A DNA stretch of 64,000 bases from CAZGMJ01 sp964526785 (GCA_964526785.1 CAZGMJ010000016.1:20644-84643); one strand, 5' to 3'. Counted from the stretch's first letter, positions 15,870 to 27,800 are shown. Translations and numbers: made by a program. Notes: generated by a model from the letters alone, not told the origin.

Positions 15870-18284
15870 ATGACGAATCTGAAAATGTTGGCTGCAATCG
15901 TGACAACGACGGTTCTGCTTGGAGCATCAGCGAGCGGGGCAGAACTGGAGCGGGACTACAATGTCAAGCCGGTGCCCTTCAGCAAGGTACACGTGGAGGA
16001 TGCGTTCTGGACGCCGAGATTACAGATCAACCATGACGTGACGATTCCTTATGCTTTTGAAAAGTGCGAAGAAACCGGGCGGATCCGGAACTTTGAAAAG
16101 GCGGCGGGTCTGCTGGACGGCAAGCACGAGGGTATCTACTTCAACGATTCGGATGTGTACAAGATCATGGAGGGAGCGGCCTATGCGCTGCAGGTGCAGC
16201 CGGAGCCTATGCTGCGGATGTATCTGGACAAGCTGATCACCATTATGAAGGGGGCTCAGTGGGAAGACGGGTATTTGTATACGTTTTATTCACTGCCGGA
16301 GCGGCAGCCTGAAAAGCGATGGACGGATGTGCAGTCGAAGCACGAACAGTATTGCGTCGGCCATATGTATGAAGCTGCGGTTGCCCATTATGAAGTAACG
16401 GGGGAAGAACTGTTTCTGGATATCGCCAGAGCGAACGCGGATTTGATCTGCAAAGTGTTCAACCCGCAGAATCGAACGGACCCGCCGGGCCATCAGGAAA
16501 TCGAGATCGGTCTGTGCAAGCTGTATCGGGCGACCGGCGACGACAAGTATCTGGATGAAGCGAAGTTCCTGCTGGATCAGCGAGGACGGCTCGGCAATCG
16601 CGGGCCAAGCGGCAACGCGGGACTCTACGGCAAGTATTCGCAGGATCACAAGCCCGTAACCGAGCAGACCAAGGCTGTCGGGCACTCGGTGCGTGCGGCG
16701 TATCTGTATACGGGTATGGCGGATGTGGCGGCATTGACGGGGAATATGGATTACATTCACGCGATCGACACGATCTGGAAGGACGTAGTCGATACCAAGC
16801 TGTATATCACCGGCGGCATCGGTGCGGCCGGGGGGCATGAAGGTTTCGGCGGGCCGTACGAACTGCCGAACATGCGGGCATATTGCGAGACATGCGCGTC
16901 GATCGCGAACATCTTCTGGAACCATCGCATGTTCCTGATGCACGATGACGCCAGATATATCGACGTGCTCGAACGGACGCTCTACAACGCGGCGTTGTCC
17001 GGCATCGGTATGGAGGGCAATCTCTTTTTCTATCCCAACCCACTGGAGTCCACCGGCCAGCATCGCCGCAGCCCCTGGTTTGGCTGTGCGTGTTGTCCGT
17101 CGAACGTGGCGAGATTCGTTCCGTCGGTGCCCGGCTACGCATATGCACACAAGGACGGGGACGTGTACGTGAATCTTTTCATCAGCGGCACGGGGCAGAT
17201 CGAGACGACAAACAACACGATCCAGCTCCGCCAGGAGACACGTTATCCCTGGGACGGCAGCGTGCGCATAGACGTTGAGCCCGAGAAGAGCGAGACATTC
17301 GGAATGATGATTCGTATCCCCGGCTGGGCGCGCAATGAAGCCGTGCCCAGTGACTTGTACAGGTTCCAGGAGAAATCAGATGATCAGGTGGTCCTGAAGG
17401 TCAACGGCAGGGCGATATCGACGAAGACGGAGCGCGGCTTTGCCCGGATTGAGCGACGGTGGAGAAAGGGCGATACGATCGAGATCGAGATGCCGATGCC
17501 GATTCGCCGGGTGCTCGCACATCCGAATATCGAGGACGACCGGGGAAAGGTCGCGCTGCAGCGGGGCCCGATTGTCTTCTGTCTGGAATGGGCCGACAAC
17601 GACGGAGAGGTATTGAATCTGGTGCTGCCCGACGATACACAGCTCGATGCGCAGTGGCGAGACGACTTGCTTAACGGCGTCATGACAGTTACGGGTACGG
17701 GGCGAACCAGCAAGCGTATGCTCGACGGCGATATTGTTCTCTCGGGCACCAAGACGTTTACCGCTATACCGTACTATGCATGGGCCCATCGGGGCAGGGG
17801 ACAGATGACGGTGTGGCCGGCTCGCAAGCCGGAGGCCGCCCGTCCCGAGCCTGCCGATACGCTGACGTACATAAGCGAAACGAAGGCTTCGTACGTTCAT
17901 GTGTCGCTGGATGCGATCAAGGATCAGGTGCTTCCTTCGAGTTCCTCGGACGCATCGAAACTGCAACTGGATTTCTGGCCGCACAAAGGAACTACCGAAT
18001 GGCTGACCTTCGAATGGGAGGACGAGCAGACGATTTCTTCTGTGAAAGTGTACTGGTTCGACGATACCGGCAGGGGAGGCTGCAAGGTGCCGGAGTCGTG
18101 GCGCGTTCTGTACCGTGATGCGGACGGGCGGTACGAGCCGGTTAACAACACGGGGGGGTACGGTACTGAAAAGGACAAGTTCAATACCGTCAGGTTCGAG
18201 CCGGTGGAAACGGAGGCGATCAAGATAGAGATCAAACTGTTCGAGGACTGGGCCGCGGGCGTGCAGGAGGTCGTCATCGAATGA
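15870..18284 (+). CDS. Secreted GH127 beta-L-arabinofuranosidase
   Basis: This is a GH127 enzyme that releases L-arabinofuranose from beta-linked arabino-oligosaccharides such as those on extensins and pectin side chains. A signal peptide (MLAAIVTTTVLLGASASGA) precedes a catalytic alpha/alpha barrel and C-terminal beta-sandwich domains. The zinc and catalytic set of the family is visible: Glu340 and Cys342 in YCETCASIANIFW, and Cys408-Cys409 in FGCACCPSNVARF, one of which is the expected cysteine nucleophile. At 804 residues it is longer than the roughly 650-residue minimal enzyme; the tail (about 675-804, with VKVYWFDDTGRGGCKVPESW) resembles an F5/8-type carbohydrate-binding domain. Start ATG 15870 has GAGGTG 6 nt upstream. 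Confidence 0.9.
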   Translation: MTNLKMLAAIVTTTVLLGASASGAELERDYNVKPVPFSKVHVEDAFWTPRLQINHDVTIPYAFEKCEETGRIRNFEKAAGLLDGKHEGIYFNDSDVYKIMEGAAYALQVQPEPMLRMYLDKLITIMKGAQWEDGYLYTFYSLPERQPEKRWTDVQSKHEQYCVGHMYEAAVAHYEVTGEELFLDIARANADLICKVFNPQNRTDPPGHQEIEIGLCKLYRATGDDKYLDEAKFLLDQRGRLGNRGPSGNAGLYGKYSQDHKPVTEQTKAVGHSVRAAYLYTGMADVAALTGNMDYIHAIDTIWKDVVDTKLYITGGIGAAGGHEGFGGPYELPNMRAYCETCASIANIFWNHRMFLMHDDARYIDVLERTLYNAALSGIGMEGNLFFYPNPLESTGQHRRSPWFGCACCPSNVARFVPSVPGYAYAHKDGDVYVNLFISGTGQIETTNNTIQLRQETRYPWDGSVRIDVEPEKSETFGMMIRIPGWARNEAVPSDLYRFQEKSDDQVVLKVNGRAISTKTERGFARIERRWRKGDTIEIEMPMPIRRVLAHPNIEDDRGKVALQRGPIVFCLEWADNDGEVLNLVLPDDTQLDAQWRDDLLNGVMTVTGTGRTSKRMLDGDIVLSGTKTFTAIPYYAWAHRGRGQMTVWPARKPEAARPEPADTLTYISETKASYVHVSLDAIKDQVLPSSSSDASKLQLDFWPHKGTTEWLTFEWEDEQTISSVKVYWFDDTGRGGCKVPESWRVLYRDADGRYEPVNNTGGYGTEKDKFNTVRFEPVETEAIKIEIKLFEDWAAGVQEVVIE

Positions 18285-18389
18285 TTTCGCAGCCGTGGAG
18301 GGGTACGAAACACCGCGGATTTCCGGCGCATTGGCATCAATAATGCTGAGCGGCCGACCTGCATTGCAGCGGGAACCGCGATATTACAG

Positions 18390-21300
18390 CTATCCGCCTC
18401 CAAGCCAGTTTTCGGCGAAGATCGCCAGGTCCTGAGCATCCACGCTTCCGCTCTGGTCGAGGTCCATGCCGTCGCACCAGTCGGGCTGCGAGCAGGATTG
18501 ACGCCACTTGCCGGCCACCTGCGAGTAGTCCAGGAAGTTGGTTTGCGAATCTCCGTTGAAGTCGTAGCCGCAGGAGATGACCATCAGTCCTTCTTCCGGG
18601 GTATATCGGGCGATATCGCCGCATTCCGGCGTAACCGCGACACTCCACGGGCCGAGTTCGGCGTTTTGCATATCCACCCGGCAGGTGATGGTATTCGGAT
18701 CAAGGACCACGACGTCGGTCGCCTCGATTTTCGCTACGTCGGCGCGGTACACGACAAGCTCGGCGTCGACGTTGATCAGACGCGGGTCGTTGCCGTCTGC
18801 ATCGGTCTGAAAGAACTCGAACTCCTCCGGGCCGTCGTTTTCAAAGACGTCCAGTTCCACGTAGTAGAGGCCTGGAGCGGGGAAGTCGTAGGTCATTGTG
18901 CCGGCTGTGAGGTTTTGCGTAACGTCGCTGGTGGCCTGGGATCGTGGGTCTGCGTATTCCCCGACCAGTTGGCCGTCGATTCGCAGGCTGAATCCCTCGT
19001 CGCTGCTGACGCCGAAGTACCGCACGCCTGCTGACGGGACGGAAACATACCCGGTCAGCCGCAGCGCATAGTTGATTCCGATGCGGCCGTACGGCATGGC
19101 GATCGACAGTTCGTTGTCCGGGAATACGCCCTGGCCGGAGGGGCTGCTGAGATTGATCCACTCGTGCGTTGTGTACGTCGGATCGGCCAGGCCGGTGTCC
19201 GGGTTGTCGAGCAGGAGAGAAGCGGCGTCCACCTGGCCGAACGGTGCATCATTCTGTACGTACAGGGCGTCGAAGCCGATCTCATCCGAGACGCGCGAAA
19301 TCGCCACGGTGGTACTCGATCCAGGGACGAAACCGCTGCCTTCGATCGTCAGTTCCGCTGCTGCATTATTGCAGATGGATTGTGGGGAGACCGAATCGAT
19401 CACGACGGCCGGGACGCGCGTTACCTGAATACTATCGGTTGCGCCGGGTACGGGATTATCCAGGCGGTCCACGCCCTGGAGATTCAGGACATTCACTCCG
19501 ATTTCGACGGGCACGTCCACGGTGAACGTATTGCTCTCGGTCAGGGATGCGGGCCAGATTTCACCATCGACTGCGATTCCGGAAACTGCGAGCGGGGCAA
19601 TGCCGAGAATCGTTACGGTTGGACGGGAGGTACAGATGGGCCGGCCGTTATTGGTCAGGATGTCGAATGTGGTCGAGGGCAACTGTGTCAGGATATAGTT
19701 CCTTCTGTCTCGCACGAAACTCTTGATGCTGTTGCGGCGGCCGGCGTCTCCTCCGTTAGCGCTTAGTGCATCGGCTGCTTCGTCGAGGAAACGGTCGAAC
19801 TCGGTCGGCGGGTTGTTTGTGCCATACGAGGTTTTCCACGGGCCATTGACCAATTCCGCGAAAGCCTGCAGGTACAGCCGTTCGTATTTCGGGTATTGCA
19901 GGAACTTCTGAACCTCGGGGAACTCGCCTTCGTCCACTTCGAAGAGGCTGGAGTACGCACCTCGCCCGGAGCCGAGCGTGAAGTCGATATCCCAGGGCAG
20001 CAGATACCACTTGCCTTCCGGCATGGCGTAGTAGAAGTAATTGTTCTTGCCGCGGGTGTAGCCGTAACTGTCCCAGTCTCCGACGGCGTGGCGAATGGCC
20101 AGCACGCGGGCGAAATGGTCTGGATGCAGCATCGATTCAACCGCTTGTTCGTAAGCGCCGCCAGTGGCGGACGTGTTCATCGCCTGGGCGAAATCGATCA
20201 GTGCGGACCAATCGTCGTTCTCGCGGTGGGAGCGCTTTTCGAATCCCCAGCGATACGTTTCCTTGATCGGAGGATGCTGTGCGTCCGATTTGAGGCCTTC
20301 GTCGAGATTGGAATGGCTCGTGCCCTCGATGGAATACTCAAAGTAGTCGTCAATTTTGTGTATGTATCCGTCATCGTCACTGGGGAACCATGCTTCGATG
20401 TAATCCCCGTCGATCTTCTGGACGTCTTCGTAGTTCGGATAGGTATTGCCGTTGAAGATCGGGCGGATGTACTCCTGGCGGGAGTACTGCAGTCCCATCT
20501 TGCGATAGAACCAGTAGGATGCTCGTTCCTGCAGGGGGCCTCGACCTCCGCCTTCCGTACCGTCGAGGTTGATCTCTTCGCGTCTGCGGTATCGCTGATC
20601 CGGATTGAATTCGATACGGAATCCATGGCGCGACGCCGGGTAGGGCGCTCGACCTGAGCCGTTGCGCAGGAAGGGACTACCACGATGGCGGATGCGACAG
20701 TTGTAGAATACTCCACCGTCGTCGTATACGAACGTACAATCCAGCAATTCATTGGAGAGATTGGGACGGGAGCGGAACGTGTTGACGACATCGTTTGACA
20801 TCCACACGCGATAGGTAGCGAACTCGGTGTTGTACACAGCATCGCCGACCCTCACCAGACACGTTCGCTCGGGAACCTCCGCGGACGGCTGGAGCCGGGT
20901 CGGAAATCGGGTCGATGCGGACCCATCGGACGCCTCGATGTAGAAGGCGCGCATCGAACCGCTGCCGGCGCCGGGTATGGTTCCGGTGAAGATGCCGTCG
21001 CCGGCAAGGGCGTCGTCTGCCGAACCGGTATCGTTCATGAACGTGCTCTGGAATCCTCCGGCACCTTCCGTACGGTAGTATAATCTCACGTGGCCGATTC
21101 CATCGTTGTCGGTCACACGGGCCGTAACGATAATCGGCTCTCCGCTTGACGGCAGGATCGGGGCATGACGCACGTCTGCTATATCAGGGCCGCGATTGGC
21201 TGCGAAGGCGGTATTGCGCCGGCCGGGCGTTCCGATATTCAACGGCATGTCCAGTTCGAAGGCGTGCGACGGCCACGGGGGTTGGACGGGACTGCGTTCG

Positions 21301-23771
21301 CGGGATGTGCGCATCAGCAGGAAGCGACTGCCTCGCAGCCACTTCGCCCATCCGCTGAACGTGACTGAATTGGCATTGGCGCCGGCGATGGATTGATTGA
21401 TGCGGTTGGCGCCCGGATCTCCATGGCCGGTCGCGATCAGGTGCAGCGCGCGGGAACCGGAATGGCGGTCGGCCGTGGTAACGAAGGAACGTACGTGGTT
21501 GCCGAGAATGCGCCAGTTCATCTGGCCGCCCTCGAATCCCCCGTTATCTATGCGATTCGATCCATTGATCGTGACCTGCAGGTTGTCCAGCAGTATCTCG
21601 CCGCGATTGAGCAACATCATGTCAAATACGGTGACGAAACCGTTTGTGAAGCTCGAATAGCTGCCGCCCGTGCCGCTGAAAGAAAACGGTTGCCACGTGC
21701 CCTTGTCCCGCTCGTCGCTGTCGGCCCATGCGTCCGGGCTGTCGTTATTGCTTCGCGGGTCGCGCAGTTCCATGCTTGCGCCTTCTCCGTCGGACCATTT
21801 GGGCCATCGCCCTCCATCGTAATAGGTGACCTCATCGGCCGTGACGCCGGCCGTCTCGATCTCGCCCGTATCGGGATCGGCCTGGACGACGGGATAGGAC
21901 AGGCGAACGCACTCGCTGTGGTTGTCCAGGTTGCCGCTGTAGGGGCCGAACAGGTTCATGCCGGCGGTCAGATTGCCGTAGACATTTGCAAGCCAGTCCG
22001 GATCTTTTGCTACGATGATGTAATCGCCCGGTCCAATGGTGACGTGCTCGAAGGTGTATTCAATACCGTCGGTAAAGGCCCAGCCGTGGAGGGATACGGT
22101 TGTGTCGCCTTTATTGTACAACTCCACGTAATCGTACCGATCTTCGCGCATCACATGGTGGTACATGATTTCATTGATGACGATATCATGGACATAGGGT
22201 TTCGCGTTGGCGGCCTTGAACGTGGCGGCGCTAAGAATCTTAAATCCGTCGGCGCCGTCCGGATACCTGCCGAGTGTGACATCCGGTTCAGCAGCGTCGT
22301 AATTGACGGCATCCAGCACGCGTATCGGCTCGGGGGTCTGGTTCTGGCCCATTTCGGCTGCGGTCAGGTATATGGTTTCGCCCGAAAAACTCAGGCCGAA
22401 CTCAAAGCCGTCCGGCGCGACGCCCTGCCGGGCCGTCCAGAATTCGCCCGGCTGGAGGACAACTCCGTCGGGAAGTTTGAATTTGAAGAGCTCGTCGCTG
22501 TCGTCGCTGAAGTACACCGTGCCCAGGTTAATCGGCTCGGGGCCCGGATTGTACAGTTCCACCCAATCGACGCCGGGCGGAGCATCGCTGTTGGCGAGCA
22601 GTTCATTGATAAGCAGACGCGCTTCGGGGGCGACGCCGCTTGACGGGGGTTCGACAAAGGCGCGAAGGACCGGACTTGCGATGCAGTCCGAGCTGGTGAG
22701 GGCGGAGTTATGCGCTTGAACGGCCAGCAGGTTTGTCCCCGGGACCAGCAGATCCATTCGGCCGGTGAGGTCCACACTGGTTGGGCCGTAGTCGGCGCCG
22801 GATCCGGCCCCCTGGTCGTGGGCGGGAGGATTGCCGGGCATGGTGCCCGAATCGCCGACGCGCACGCCGTTGAGATACAGTACGAAGGCGTCGTCGTAGT
22901 GCATCTCCACGCCCATTTGCGAGAACGATGCGATCTGGTCGGCGGTCAGCTCGAACGGCAGGCGGACGTACATCGAAAGGTAACCGGTTCGCATATCCTC
23001 CAGTTCGGTGCGGATGAACTGCCGCTCGTTCGATTCACTGCTGTATCCGTATCCGCTGGGGCCTTCTATCCAGTCCGTGGTTTTCGGGTTGTCATTGAAT
23101 TGGATGGCGGTCCAATCGATTGTGGGGGCTCCACCGGGGCCGGGAGACGGTTCGCGCGTGCCTTTGAAGACCCGACCGGTGTGGCCGATATCAATGAGCG
23201 TCTCGATAGAGGGATCTTCCGACTGGCCCTGGGTTTCGTCGGGTCCGCCCGGGGTGCCACCGATAAACGTGCTGGCGGCCCATGTTGAACCCTGCTCCGG
23301 GTCGCCTGCGGTTTCTGCTCTGATCAGTGAATGGCCTGTGCCATCCGGAGCAACCGGCCAGGGATAGCGGTCGTTGTAGCGGACGGATGTAAAGATGCCG
23401 CCGTTTTCATTGGCTAAGGTGACTCGTTCGCCTCCGTTATCGAGCCTGCCGGAGTATGGGCCGTAAACATTGTCAATGCCATAGACCGCCTCGATTGCGT
23501 TCGGGTCGCGCGCGATGACCATGTACTGCTTCGGGCCGAGCAAAGTGCCGCGATCGAACGTGTAGTCGATTCCATCGGTAAATGCATAACCGCTCATGTC
23601 TTCCGAGACAGCGCGGTCGTTGTACAATTCGATGAACTCAAGATCCTCATTATCGCCGCCGGGGTTGTACATAATTTCGCTTATGACAAGTGCCCCGGCC
23701 GGCTGCGCAATCACCGCAGTCAGGGTAATAAGCAAAGCAGCCTGAAAACGAAACGTCAGATGATTCTGCAT
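18390..23771 (-). CDS. Giant secreted lamin-tail/CotH-kinase protein with dockerin-like C-terminus
   Basis: This 1793-residue exported protein begins with a signal peptide (AALLITLTAVIAQPAGA). At least three lamin-tail domains follow, recognisable by VISEIMYNPG (about 28), LLINELLANSDAPPG (about 390) and IVINEIMYHH (about 535). A CotH protein-kinase-like domain (about 1010-1390) contains the HGFRIEFNPDQRY strand and the conserved LPWDIDFTLGSG. Then come an IPT/TIG-like domain (IDSVSPQSICNN), a PA14-like domain (FGVSSDEGFSLRIDGQL) and two Asp-rich dockerin-like repeats at the end (DFNGDSQTNFLDY, DLDQSGSVDAQDLA). ATG 23771 is preferred over a longer upstream reading because it starts the signal peptide. 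Function unknown; surface attachment or a cellulosome-like role is possible. It converges with GH127. Confidence 0.82.
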   Translation of the reverse strand: MQNHLTFRFQAALLITLTAVIAQPAGALVISEIMYNPGGDNEDLEFIELYNDRAVSEDMSGYAFTDGIDYTFDRGTLLGPKQYMVIARDPNAIEAVYGIDNVYGPYSGRLDNGGERVTLANENGGIFTSVRYNDRYPWPVAPDGTGHSLIRAETAGDPEQGSTWAASTFIGGTPGGPDETQGQSEDPSIETLIDIGHTGRVFKGTREPSPGPGGAPTIDWTAIQFNDNPKTTDWIEGPSGYGYSSESNERQFIRTELEDMRTGYLSMYVRLPFELTADQIASFSQMGVEMHYDDAFVLYLNGVRVGDSGTMPGNPPAHDQGAGSGADYGPTSVDLTGRMDLLVPGTNLLAVQAHNSALTSSDCIASPVLRAFVEPPSSGVAPEARLLINELLANSDAPPGVDWVELYNPGPEPINLGTVYFSDDSDELFKFKLPDGVVLQPGEFWTARQGVAPDGFEFGLSFSGETIYLTAAEMGQNQTPEPIRVLDAVNYDAAEPDVTLGRYPDGADGFKILSAATFKAANAKPYVHDIVINEIMYHHVMREDRYDYVELYNKGDTTVSLHGWAFTDGIEYTFEHVTIGPGDYIIVAKDPDWLANVYGNLTAGMNLFGPYSGNLDNHSECVRLSYPVVQADPDTGEIETAGVTADEVTYYDGGRWPKWSDGEGASMELRDPRSNNDSPDAWADSDERDKGTWQPFSFSGTGGSYSSFTNGFVTVFDMMLLNRGEILLDNLQVTINGSNRIDNGGFEGGQMNWRILGNHVRSFVTTADRHSGSRALHLIATGHGDPGANRINQSIAGANANSVTFSGWAKWLRGSRFLLMRTSRERSPVQPPWPSHAFELDMPLNIGTPGRRNTAFAANRGPDIADVRHAPILPSSGEPIIVTARVTDNDGIGHVRLYYRTEGAGGFQSTFMNDTGSADDALAGDGIFTGTIPGAGSGSMRAFYIEASDGSASTRFPTRLQPSAEVPERTCLVRVGDAVYNTEFATYRVWMSNDVVNTFRSRPNLSNELLDCTFVYDDGGVFYNCRIRHRGSPFLRNGSGRAPYPASRHGFRIEFNPDQRYRRREEINLDGTEGGGRGPLQERASYWFYRKMGLQYSRQEYIRPIFNGNTYPNYEDVQKIDGDYIEAWFPSDDDGYIHKIDDYFEYSIEGTSHSNLDEGLKSDAQHPPIKETYRWGFEKRSHRENDDWSALIDFAQAMNTSATGGAYEQAVESMLHPDHFARVLAIRHAVGDWDSYGYTRGKNNYFYYAMPEGKWYLLPWDIDFTLGSGRGAYSSLFEVDEGEFPEVQKFLQYPKYERLYLQAFAELVNGPWKTSYGTNNPPTEFDRFLDEAADALSANGGDAGRRNSIKSFVRDRRNYILTQLPSTTFDILTNNGRPICTSRPTVTILGIAPLAVSGIAVDGEIWPASLTESNTFTVDVPVEIGVNVLNLQGVDRLDNPVPGATDSIQVTRVPAVVIDSVSPQSICNNAAAELTIEGSGFVPGSSTTVAISRVSDEIGFDALYVQNDAPFGQVDAASLLLDNPDTGLADPTYTTHEWINLSSPSGQGVFPDNELSIAMPYGRIGINYALRLTGYVSVPSAGVRYFGVSSDEGFSLRIDGQLVGEYADPRSQATSDVTQNLTAGTMTYDFPAPGLYYVELDVFENDGPEEFEFFQTDADGNDPRLINVDAELVVYRADVAKIEATDVVVLDPNTITCRVDMQNAELGPWSVAVTPECGDIARYTPEEGLMVISCGYDFNGDSQTNFLDYSQVAGKWRQSCSQPDWCDGMDLDQSGSVDAQDLAIFAENWLGGG

Positions 23772-24810
23772 AATCCGTAAACCCTTTCTCCTGCATCTTC
23801 TATCGGATCTGCCTGTTCGATGGGTCGTTTCGACCGTTGTCCACACTCGGCGTTCAGTGTATCACGATTGGCACATCGCGGGGAAACTCCTTCCGAGCGT
23901 TCGGCCCGGTCCACAAGTCCGCGGCCCTTACGCGCGGACGGTCTGTAGTCTCGCCGCTGGTTCAATCGTGATCTGACCCGGCATCTTCTATTGTTACATC
24001 TTCTTCTTTTATACTGTCACAAGGTTGATACGTTTCCCTATCTTACCAGATTTCGGTCGCTTGCGCTGTGGTTTTTCCCCGTTTTACGGACTTTTGCCCC
24101 CCGTTCGATGGGGTTATTCCAAAGTACTCGCGGTCGGCGGCTGCGATAAAGAGTCAAACGGCCTGGGATGCTCATCGGTCAGCACGGCGGAACCGGCCGA
24201 AACGCACCGCAAATCTTCGACAAATGAGGCAAAACGGCCCAGAATCCGCGTTTGCGGTGCTCATCAGAGGGGGGGCTTGTATTCTGGATGAGCGGAGTCG
24301 GACCGCATCGGGTGGCCGTATTCCAAGCTCGGCGAGGCGTTCGGTGAGTGGCTTCCTGTCGTTTGAGGGCGTCCATGTGGCTATTTTCATGCGGCAAACT
24401 GGGTTTTTGCTTGAAGTCACGGCGACAAATGTCCTATAAAAAGAGAGAGGCCTCTGATCCGGCCTCATGTAGAACGCGGCCTGTGGGGTGTTTTGTTGTG
24501 TTCGCTTGGTGCCGTTCGGCAGCCAAGAGCGTGATTGGGCACCATTGCCGGTCACGTTATGGACAATAGACGTCATCCGAATGGCGATGTTCGTCGATCC
24601 GGCTTGCTGTGATGATATCTGAGGAGGTGAGTTGTACGGTGGGTGTGTGGTCAGACTTTCTGCCAGAGGGAGAGGTCAGACCGTCTCTAGCGGTCGATCC
24701 CGACTGCATGTCCGCTTTCTTTTCTGCTTCTCCGGAGTCCTGCGATTTCTGTGCACCATCTCTGCGCGCGGACTTCCTGTAATATCAACTTTCTTTGAAG
24801 GAGAATGATT
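23772..24810. other. 1.04-kb intergenic region with no confident gene
   Basis: This lies between divergent genes for two giant secreted proteins. Open frames here are short, overlapping and without recognisable motifs. Visible structures are a G7 run near 24269-24275, a hairpin at 24447-24466 and two near-identical GGTCAGAC octamers (24649 and 24674). A GAGGAGGTGAG sequence at 24621-24631 resembles a ribosome binding site but no good ORF follows. The length suggests room for regulation of both genes or a non-coding RNA. Confidence 0.5.
24436..24466 (-). terminator. Possible minus-strand intrinsic terminator
   Basis: On the minus strand GAGGCC/GGCCTC (6 bp, 8-nt loop) is followed by TCTC and then five T residues. 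It would end a minus-strand transcript starting in the 24.5-24.8 kb part of the gap, where I see no gene. The four bases between stem and T run weaken the call. Confidence 0.35.
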
Positions 24811-27800
24811 ATGCACCGAACCACTTTGTTCACCACACTATTTGCGCTGCTGTTGTCCCTTGTGCTAACGAGCGCGGTCGGGGCGGCCGATCCGAATCTG
24901 GTTGCCTACTGGCCGATGGACGATGAGGGCACCGGCATGGCGATGGACCATTCGGGCAATGCCCGGCACGGCGCACTGTTTAACGACGCACAATTCGTAA
25001 GCGAGGGCGTTGTCGGCGGGTCTATCTACCTCGACAGCAACGGCGACTACGTCGAGGTTGGCAGTTGGACGGGCATTCTCGGCGGCCGCGCAAGAACTGT
25101 GACGGCCTGGATCAAACCGACCGATACGGACACCAGCGCAATTATCGGCTGGGGACCAAACGGTCCGGCGTCGCGAATGGGTTTTCGCCTCAACGAAAGC
25201 AGACTCCGCTGCGAGCATCATTCGGGCAACGTCCAGGGCGACACGGAATTAGTGGACGGCAACTGGCATCACGTGGCAGTCGTCATTCAGGAAAACGCGA
25301 CAATTTCGCACCCGGACGTAAAACTGTTTCTTGACGGTGTAGATGACACGCGGGCGTCGTCGGATCCGGACGTGTTCAACACAACGGCCGGCCCCCCGGT
25401 GACGATTGGCCGGCGTCCATCGAGCAACGACAGAGCGTTCGGCGGGTTTATGGACGACGTTCGCGTCTATGACCGTGCTTTGACCGATGAAGAGATCGCG
25501 GCTTTGGCTGTCTGGCCGAAATCGCATGAGCCGAAACCAGCGGACGGGGCGGTGCTTGACAAAGGGTTCGTTATCCTGGGTTGGGAACCCGGCGGATATG
25601 CAGAGGAGTTCGACGTATACATCAGCAAAGACCGCGACGCGGTTGTGCTCGGCAGCCAGGAGGCGTATCAGGGCCGGCAGACTGCGGATTTCGTTTATAT
25701 TCAGCAACTGGACCTGGGCAACGACTACTACTGGCGGGTCGATGACGTGGAGGCGGACGGCCAAACCATTCATCCTGGTGCTGTCTGGAACTTCTTCGTT
25801 CCTCCGAGAACCGCGTTTTCTCCAAATCCACAGGATGGCCGCGATTACGTAGTGCCGGACGGGTTGGAACTGACATGGCAACCGGCTATGGACCCGTTGC
25901 TGTACGAGGTCTACCTTGGTGAGAGTTTCGAACAGGTAAGTAACGACGACCGGGACGGGCCGACCTATATGGGCCAGGAACCGGCCACGTCGTATGCTCC
26001 GACAGAACCGCTCCAGGCGGAAACCACCTACTATTGGCGCATTGATACGACCGATACGACCATGCAGGTGCACAAGGGCGAAGTCTGGAGTTTCACGACG
26101 ATTCCGGATGTTGCTATTACCGATCCGAATCTGAAGTGCTGGTGGCGGCTGGAAGAGGATTCTCCGTACACGGTTCTCGACTGGTCGGGGCATGGCAACC
26201 ATGGCACTATCATGGGCGAGCCTGAGCACGTGGAAGGCTTCGATGGTATGGCGATGAACTTCCGCGGGGACGCCTATAACGACAGCGTCATCAAATGGCT
26301 GGACAGCGGCGGCGTATGGCCTGAGTTTACCGTGACGCTGTGGGCCAAAGCGGGCGCCGTCGGTCAGAATCAGTACAGCAGTGTGTTCAGCAACTATAGT
26401 CCGAACAGTGCGGGAACACAATTCGACGTCGATGGGACCAACCCGGGGAACTGGCGCATCAATCCTCCGGGTGGAACCGGGATTTTCGGAAGTGTTACGA
26501 CGCAATGGGTCCATTTGACGATTGTCGGCGAAGGCACAACCGTGCACGGCTACTACAACGGCTGGTGGATGGGGTCGGTCACAGTTGGCGACGGGGTCAA
26601 GACCTTTAACAAATTCGCCATCGCGGAGAACCGCAATCAGGACAACATGTGGGAAGGTATTGTCGATGATTTCCGCGTGTATGACTATGCGATGACGCAG
26701 GATGAAATCAGGCAGGTTATGCGGATCGATCCGAATCTGGCGTGGAATCCGAACCCTCCGCGCAGCCGGATTGTGGATATTCGCGATGCGGTCGAACTGA
26801 CATGGTCTCCGGGCGATATGGCAATGCAGCACGACGTCTACTTCGGCACCGATGAAGATGCCGTGGAAGACGCCGATACCGGCTCGTCCGAATACAAGGG
26901 ACGGCAGGACGGCACGACGTATCCGCTGGGCGGTCTGGTGCAGTTCGCCAGCGGGCCGTATTACTGGCGCGTCGATGAAATCAACAGCGACGGAACGACA
27001 ACGAAAGGCCGCGTCTGGAATTTCGAAATCGGGGACTTCCTGTTGATCGACGACATGGAGGATTATAACAACTTCTCTCCGGATACCATCTGGGAGGCCT
27101 GGGCCGACGGATTCGGTAGTCCGAGCAATGGTTCGCAGGTTGGCCACGATCTGGGGCCGACGGTTGACGCCGGCGAGAACTACGCGGAACTGGGGATCGT
27201 GCACAGCGGCGATCAGTCGATGCCCTTCTATTACAACAACAGCACGACATCGTCGTTTGCGACGTACAGTCTGGCAGGCGATAAACGCGACTGGAACTAC
27301 CAGGGCGTCAACACGCTGTCACTGTGGTACCGGGGTTATGCTGCAAGCGTCGCCAGTTTCGTGGAAGAGCCGGGCGGGATGTATACAATGGTTTCGGCAG
27401 GTCTCGACATCTACGGCACGGCCGACTCATTCACTTTCGCCTGGAAGAATTTGAGCGGTTCAGGCTCGATAGAGGCCCGGGTCGACAGTGTTGATTACGC
27501 GTCCGGCGGCTCGAGAGCCGGCGTGATGATCCGTGATACGCTGGATCCGAATTCCATACACGCCGTGGCGAAGATCCGAGCCGACGGTGGAATCCGGTTC
27601 AACCGGCGGACAGAGGCGGCTGGAGACACCAGCGGAGACAGTCTGGGAGGATTCGCGACTCCGCACTGGTTCAAACTGGAACGCGATTTCTCCGGCAACG
27701 TAACGGCATCCCACGCCAACGATGTTGGCGGGTCACCGGACGTGTGGGAGCAGATAAACACCATCAATATCACGATGAGTCCCAATGTTTACATAGGCCT

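Noticed and set aside
25249..27204. Minus-strand open frame of 651 codons inside the LamG gene
   Set aside because: It is antisense to an intact multi-domain secreted protein with repeated LamG signatures.
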